Made by a program: the position numbers and the translations under genes
Notes under the pieces: generated by a model
What the model was told of the DNA's origin: nothing
Database searches by the model: none
Seen by the model: the letters and a program-made list of their open reading frames with translations, nothing else
Assembly (NCBI GenBank): GCA_019022495.1
Contig: JAFEKR010000022.1
Location: forward strand, 806,001-870,000
Source of the DNA: Epichloe hybrida
Taxonomy: Eukaryota > Ascomycota > Sordariomycetes > Hypocreales > Clavicipitaceae
Length of the DNA: 64,000 nucleotides
Direction: 5' to 3'
Part shown: positions 58,801 through 64,000 of the stretch, in pieces
Layout: each line of letters starts with the position of its first letter
Numbering within the stretch: position 1 is the stretch's first letter

Positions 58801-60910
58801 ATAATATCTTTGTAAAAATAACCTAGGAAGCCCTCTAAATATACTAGATTAATACTTACCTAGGCCCCCTAGACTTTATTATTATAGACACTAGAATAAA
58901 CTTCTATGGTAATAAATTCAGATAATTTATAGCTTTAATATTAATTTTAATTAAGGAAGTCCCTATTAAGGCACACTATAGCATAGGGAAGGTTAAAAGG
59001 TATTATAGGCTGCTCTAAAGAGCCTATAATATAATTAGACGCAAATGCCTTATAACGCTAGAACCTATTACCCTTTAAATAGTAATTAAGGCCCTAAATA
59101 ACACCACAGGCCCTAATAGCCTTATCCTAACCCTCCTTATCTTTAGAGCCTACCTATGTATAATAAATAAGTCCTTACTATTACCTAATATTACATAGTA
59201 TATAATTATAGTATAGAAGGCTACTAAAGAGATTAAGAGACTCTACGCTATCCAGAAGGTTAATAAGGCCCTTACTAAATATAATAGCCTAGACACCTTA
59301 AAGACCCTTAGCCTACCGCTTAGATTAAAGGTTAAGGTCTAGTAAGAAGGTAAGGGATAGTTAGGTCTATATAAGCTACTAGTAATTATTAGAGAAAGCT
59401 ATATACTTAACATACCTAGAGGCCTAAAGACCTTTAGGTTAATATCTATTAAGCCTTACTATAATAATCCTAGTGTAAAGAAGATAGCAAAGCCTAGTAA
59501 AGAGAAAGGAGAAAAAGGGTAAGAGGCTTATAATAAGAATATAGTACTACTAATACTACTAAAGTAAGGACACAGAAGGCTATAGAAAAACCCTCCTATA
59601 ATACCTTAAGATACTAATACCTTCCTGTTAGTAAAAGAACATAGTAACCTAGCCCTTATAATTAAGCTACGTAAGGAAAGAATTATTAAGACCCTAGGCA
59701 AACTATTTAAGCTATTAATAAAAGTAGAAATTAATACTTTAATTAAGTAAGGTATATTTAAATTTATTATGTTTAATAAGGAAAAACATAGTAAAATTCA
59801 AATCTTTAATTCCTAGATTATTAATAAGATTAAGGGCAAGACAATAGAACCTTACAAAAAGTCACGCCTTATAATCCAAGGGTGTGAGAATAAAGGGAAA
59901 CAGGCCATTCTTACACAGGCCCTAATAATTTAACGCGTAAGCTAACGTCTTATCCTTATAATAGCCCTGTCTATAAGATTAAGGAAATTCCTTATCTAGC
60001 TAAGAGATATCTATTAGGCTTATGTACAGGCCTGTATATTACTAGAGCGGCTAATCCTAGCGCGCTTACTAATTTAAATACAGTATCTTTACCCACTAGG
60101 TACGATCTTAAGGGTTATAAAACCCCTCTATAAGCTTGCAGAAGTAGGAACACACTAGTAGGTTATATATTATAAGTATTATAGAGAGAACCTCTAGATA
60201 AAAACCTTTACATATAATCCCTACTTACTTATAACTACAAAGGAAAGCCCTAACTTTACCTACATTAAAATACAGACTAATAATATAATTAGCCTCTTAG
60301 ACAAGAAGTTCTCTAAGAAGGAAGAGACCTAGCTTACTATAGTAGGCTTTAACACAAAGCTAAAGCAATTCCTAACTTAGGACTACCCTCTTACGTTTAA
60401 TAGTAGTATTATCTCGCTAGAGAATAATACTATTAAGATCTAGTAGAAAGGGTAGAGTAATAAGTTAGAATTAGTTCTAATAACTAACTTAAAGCGTAAA
60501 TACATTAAGCAGAGGGCCTAAGGCGCTTACATTACCTTAATCTACTTACTAGAGGCTTACTTTAACCTATCCATTACTACATAACACTAGGAGCTAACCC
60601 TAGAGGACATAAAAGCCCTTAATCACCGCCTAAAGTAGCAGATAGATTACCTAGAGAGAGGTCTAACGTTTATCCTAATTAACCTTAAGAAGGCAAAGCT
60701 CTTCGCCTTTATAAATAAATCCTTTACTAACAACTAGGACCTATTCTTATAACTAGGATATATACTTATCCTAGCAAATAAAGACTACACTAATAGTAAG
60801 TTTATAATTAAAGGTAATATTATACACTTTAGCTTAATAAAGAGCAAGAGAGTCACACAAAACATACTTACCTTAGAAGTCTATAGCATAGTAGCTAGTA
60901 TTAATATAGC
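55900..60910 (+). pseudogene. Copia-2 gag-pol polyprotein, RIP-degraded
   Basis: Readable parts in order follow. The gag zinc knuckle at about 57683-57745 reads KCYIYSKEGC...SKHPK, a CxxC knuckle with one Cys now Tyr. The integrase at about 58600-58920 reads CY-Y-IHTNSPNCFKFTLK, then VNIFYLDSN and YLGPLDFIIIDTRINF. The reverse transcriptase at about 59850-60290 reads SRLIIQGCENKGKQ, then LRDIY with a stop at an expected Gln, AYVQA, and IKIQTNNIISLLDKKF where TDD would be the active site. RNase H at about 60660-60900 reads LFAFINKSFTNN and ends LEVYSIVA. All damage is RIP-type. The gag start is uncertain. Confidence 0.85.
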
Positions 60911-61689
60911 TTACGTAATTATAACCACCCTAAACTTAGTTACTAACTAACTAAAGCTCCTAAAGATCCTAGTTATTACATATACGGATTCATACTCCTT
61001 ATATAAGTACCTTATTAAGCTTAGTATAACAAAGAAGAAACGCCTAATAATCAATATCATAGCCCTTTAATAGTTATATAAACGCTAAGAACTCTATAAG
61101 ATCTAATAGATTAACAGAGAGAATAACCTAGCTAATACCTTCATAAAAGCATTACCTAATAAGGCCCTTAAGAGCTTTATCTTAACTAACCAGATAACCA
61201 TCTAGATAGAAGGATAGGTTACTTACACGTAATACACACGTGGTAAGAGGAAAAGGTAATCCTCTAGGAGAATAGCCATAGGGATAAGATAGTAATACAT
61301 AGGGGATTTACGCCCCTATAGTTAACATCCCTAGTAGCTATAACTATACTAGCCCACTAGGCCCTCCTAGTAGACCATAGAAATTAATAGTAGTGCGTAG
61401 AAGGATAAAGGTATTACTAAGGAGAAGGAAGACGTTATATACACGCTATAGTGCGGTATATATATTATTTTAAGGAAAGAAAGGATTTAGAAGGACTTAC
61501 TTATCCTTACACAGTCTTATAGGCTAAGTAAGATTATTATTTCCCTTTTATTAGTAACTATATGCCTAGATAGGCTATAAGCTCTTTTCCTTATATCCCT
61601 TATTAATTATATTCTTAATTTATCTTTCCTTTTTATTTCTATAATTAATATTATATATTAATAATTATATTAAAAGAGAGAAGTTCTAG

Positions 61690-61999
61690 TATTAGAATAA
61701 AGGTAATATTAATCGCGCGTCATAGCCGCAATTACCTAGCAGAAGCTCAGGCCGCGCGCAAACCCCACACATAACCCATAACCTAGCACGTTAATTAGCT
61801 AGGAAATATAGGGACACAAACGCGCAACCTCTTTTCCCTTTATATATTATAACTTCTAGCCTTTTACCTCTCTTTTCCTAAGAACTCAAAATCAATCATA
61901 ATAACAGACAACGTAGCCTAGAATAGATAATCAATGACAATACTATTCTTCGGGCTCACAACTGTATTACATTGAATTCAATGCCCTGTGAATCCAACA
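61690..61999 (+). repeat. Copia-2 3' LTR
   Basis: A 310-bp LTR. Its start is mutated to TATTAGAATAAAGG, whereas its last 80 bases are less RIPed than the 5' LTR. The GC block at about 61714-61760 is conserved. Confidence 0.93.
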
Positions 62000-62480
62000 T
62001 TTAGCTTATTTAGAAAAGTAAGCTTATTTTAAATATATAATATCTTAGTAATATTCTTTTATATCTATTTTAAAAAATGATTTTTTCTTAATATATTAAG
62101 GGTCTTTTTATTCTTATATCTATTTTCTATGATTTATTATAATTATTTATTATATAAAAATACATTATAATACAATACAATACAATACATTACAATACAT
62201 TACAATACATACAATACATTACAATACATTACAATACATTACAATACAATACATTACAATACATTACAATACAATACAATGTATTATTAAAAAGGTAAGG
62301 TAGTATATATACTTATTATATAGTAGATTTTTAATATAATCTAAATAAGATATCCTTAAATTTTTATACTATTTAGGTATTTAGTTATAGAATTATAAAG
62401 TTTTAGCTAATTTAGACTATTAAGCTATATATATATATAGGGTAGCTATAAATAGTATTATCTAAACTTAACTTATAGTA
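62000..62480 (+). repeat. Continuation of the TGTATT-type element and a second related copy
   Basis: After the TTTAG duplication the sequence continues the tail of the element at 54910. A second core of TACAATACAT repeats lies at 62160-62285, followed by a TTATTAAAAAGG block and a tail that aligns with 55060-55170. No CAGAGC end was found on this second copy. Confidence 0.5.
62160..62285 (+). repeat. TACAATACATT short tandem repeat
   Basis: Mixed 5- and 6-bp steps (TACAA, TACATT) over about 125 bases, ending AATGTATTATT. Confidence 0.88.
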
Positions 62481-62960
62481 AAATTTATTCTTTATATTTT
62501 AAAGGTTATCCTATCTTTCTAGCTTTTGTTTAGGATTTACTATGCATTTTAATATAGTATTTTTGCTTTAAATATAATATTTACCCTAAAGAAATAATTT
62601 ATAATTCTAAATAAATAAGATTAAAACTCTAATAAAAATATACTTATATATATAAGGAATTTATTATAAAGAGAAAATTAAAATTTATTTAATAAATGCT
62701 TCTTTTACTATTAAGCTATTTTATTATAATTATAATAAATTATATTAGCTTTGAACCTTTTTTAAACTAAAAGAAAAGGAAAAAACCTAGGAAAAGCTTA
62801 TAAAGAAAAGTTAAAATATTATATAAAGAATAATCATAATATATATACTATTTTTTTAATATTAAGTAAATAAATAAATAAGCTTTAAAAGTAAGTTTAA
62901 TTATTTATACTACTTTTAGCTTACTTACTTAGTTATATAGTGTTTCTTAAAGTGTTTCTT
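62481..62960 (+). other. A+T-rich stretch, no gene seen
   Basis: Stops occur in all frames. I see no recognisable element, only simple A+T-rich text. Confidence 0.45.
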
Positions 62961-63260
62961 AAAGTGGGTCTAAAAGTGGGTCTTGTTAAACACTAAAAAC
63001 CAAGTATAATCCCTTTTTATAGTTATATAACTTTAGCTAAGAAGAGGAGGATATATAAAAGTGGGTCTAATAGTGGGTCTTGTTAAACACTAAAAACCAA
63101 GTATAATCCCTTTCTATAGTTATATAACTTTAGCTAAGAAGAGGAGGATATATAAAAGTGGGTCTAAAAGTGGGTCCTATTAGTTATACTATAAACATAA
63201 TAATCTCTTTACTTAGTTATGTAATTTTAGTTAAAAAGAGAGAAATATACTAAAGTAAGT
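62961..63260 (+). repeat. 97-bp tandem repeat with GTGGGTCT motifs
   Basis: Units start with GTGGGTCTAA at 62964, 63061 and 63158 (period 97 in both steps). Each unit contains GTGGGTC twice, TTGTTAAACACTAAAAACC, and TTATATAACTTTAGCTAAGA. The third unit diverges after about 40 bases. GTGGGTC is the complement of the GACCCAC that opens the 101-bp units at 13749-27731. Confidence 0.85.
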
Positions 63261-63299
63261 CTTATAGTTATATTAGGACTTACTTTCTATTAGTATAAA

Positions 63300-63482
63300 A
63301 TTATAAATAGTATAATATTAAAAACATAAAAAAGAAAGGAATTTTATTTTATTAATATTTTAAAAAACCTTTAAATACTAAATAATTAATAAGTCTAGCT
63401 TTTTCTATAGTAATTTACTTATAAATACTTATATTTATATTATATTAATTTATTACTTATTTATTTTTAATTAAACTTTAAC
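63300..63482 (+). repeat. Foldback-element arm (left-arm copy)
   Basis: Matches 27806-28000 in the same orientation (TTATTTTATTAATATTTTAAA, CTAGCTTTTTCTATAGTAA, TTAATTAAACTTTAAC). The inner part is missing because the sequence is cut at 63483 by an LTR start. Confidence 0.65.
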
Positions 63483-64000
63483 TGTTGGTATCTACAGGAT
63501 ACCATTGACTTACGCGTAGGGTTTTCGGGGTGGACTAAAGTGCACGTAATTATCATATATTCTAGTCTCTCAAAGTAAGCAAAAGAGGGATTAAATAAAA
63601 GTAAAGAGGGTATGCTATTTATTATAGGAAAAGGGGCCTTAATCGGGGTTATTAGCGAAGAGGCTATATGTGCTAACTCTGATCGCGGCGCGGTTAGGCT
63701 AGACATGTGAGTCCGCAATGCAACGCGCCCACCTAATCAGAGGCACGCACCCTTGTTAATATTATGCTTGTTTTAACACTAGAAACTCTCTCTTTTTAAT
63801 ATAATTATTAACGTATAATATTAATAAGAGAAGTAAATAGGAATTAAGGAATGAATAAGATCAAATGATTGTGAATAATATCATAAGAAAAGGGTAAGGG
63901 GAAGGGGTATAATAAACAACAAAATCTAATCTATAAGCCTGTGTAAGGATAAGTGGGCCTAATTCTTAACACCTTTAATCTTATTAGATTAACACAAACA
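63483..64000 (+). mobile_element. Probable start of a third LTR retrotransposon, cut by window edge
   Basis: At 63483, inside the foldback arm, the sequence changes abruptly to balanced base composition beginning TGTTGGTATCTACAGG, a Copia-style LTR start. A possible LTR end is TTTTAACA near 63778, followed by CTAGAAACTCTC. The stretch includes GGCGCGG and GCAACGCGCCC and shows little RIP. No duplication or second LTR can be checked here. The small minus-strand open frame at 63467-63718 crosses the junction and is not a gene. Confidence 0.5.

Larger units (their letters stand above)
55185..61999 (+). mobile_element. Complete Copia family 2 LTR retrotransposon
   Basis: A 6815-bp element on the plus strand. 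The 310-bp LTRs are at 55185-55494 and 61690-61999 (TGTTGGAACAAAGG ... ATCCAACA). The 5-bp duplications TTTAG lie at 55180-55184 and 62000-62004. The internal order is gag with zinc knuckle, integrase, reverse transcriptase, RNase H. It is distinct from Copia-1 in LTR length and sequence but has the same domain style. It is RIP-degraded and non-functional. Truncated relatives lie at 33412-35649 and 38241-39604. Confidence 0.95.

Noticed and set aside
63467..63718. 83-codon minus-strand open frame near the right end
   Set aside because: It crosses the junction between the foldback arm and an LTR-like start and matches no recognised domain; composition change alone keeps it open.

Overview
The window is a transposable-element graveyard from a filamentous ascomycete (Pezizomycotina-type) genome. 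The DNA is extremely A+T-rich. Long former reading frames are recognisable, but they are broken almost only by TAA and TAG where Gln or Trp codons are expected, and conserved Asp codons have become Asn. This C-to-T / G-to-A pattern, strongest at CpA/TpG, is the signature of repeat-induced point mutation (RIP). Every recognisable domain belongs to a mobile element. I found no host protein gene, rRNA, CRISPR array or bacterial feature. All calls come from reading the sequence by eye; the species cannot be named from it.

Layout. 1-5431: Copia family 1 on the minus strand, cut by the window edge. 5432-6336: end of a Ty3/Gypsy chromovirus. 6337-6704 and 13268-13625: one non-autonomous repeat (repeat R) split by a full-length Tad1-like LINE (6705-13267). 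A 101-111 bp tandem array (13740 to about 27785) is split twice, first by an oppositely oriented LINE (14005-20563) and then by a complete Copia-1 (20738-27522). 27800-28860: long foldback element with 10-bp arrays and a nested MITE. 28856-29107: 9-bp microsatellite. 29255 to about 32190: intron-containing hAT transposase gene, far less mutated than anything else here. 33412-39604: truncated Copia-2 and Copia-1 pieces with a nested retroposon. 39605-47930: second copy of repeat R, invaded by a retroposon that was itself invaded by a complete chromoviral Gypsy. 47931-50035: Copia-1 relative carrying a tRNA-headed SINE-like insert. 50379-51710: retroposon and half a foldback. 51873-54909: 3' part of another Copia-1. 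55185-61999: complete Copia-2. 62000-63482: microsatellite and tandem repeats. 63483 to the end: apparent start of another LTR element.

The insertion history can be read directly from target-site duplications: 12 bp and 16 bp for the two LINEs, 5 bp for Copia-1, Copia-2 and Gypsy, and 7-14 bp for the small retroposons. Several insertions have matching empty sites elsewhere in the window. The most notable items are the near-intact spliced hAT gene, the tRNA-headed retroposon, and a group of small elements that share CAGAGC ends and a GACCCACTTTTA-like motif but have different short tandem-repeat cores.
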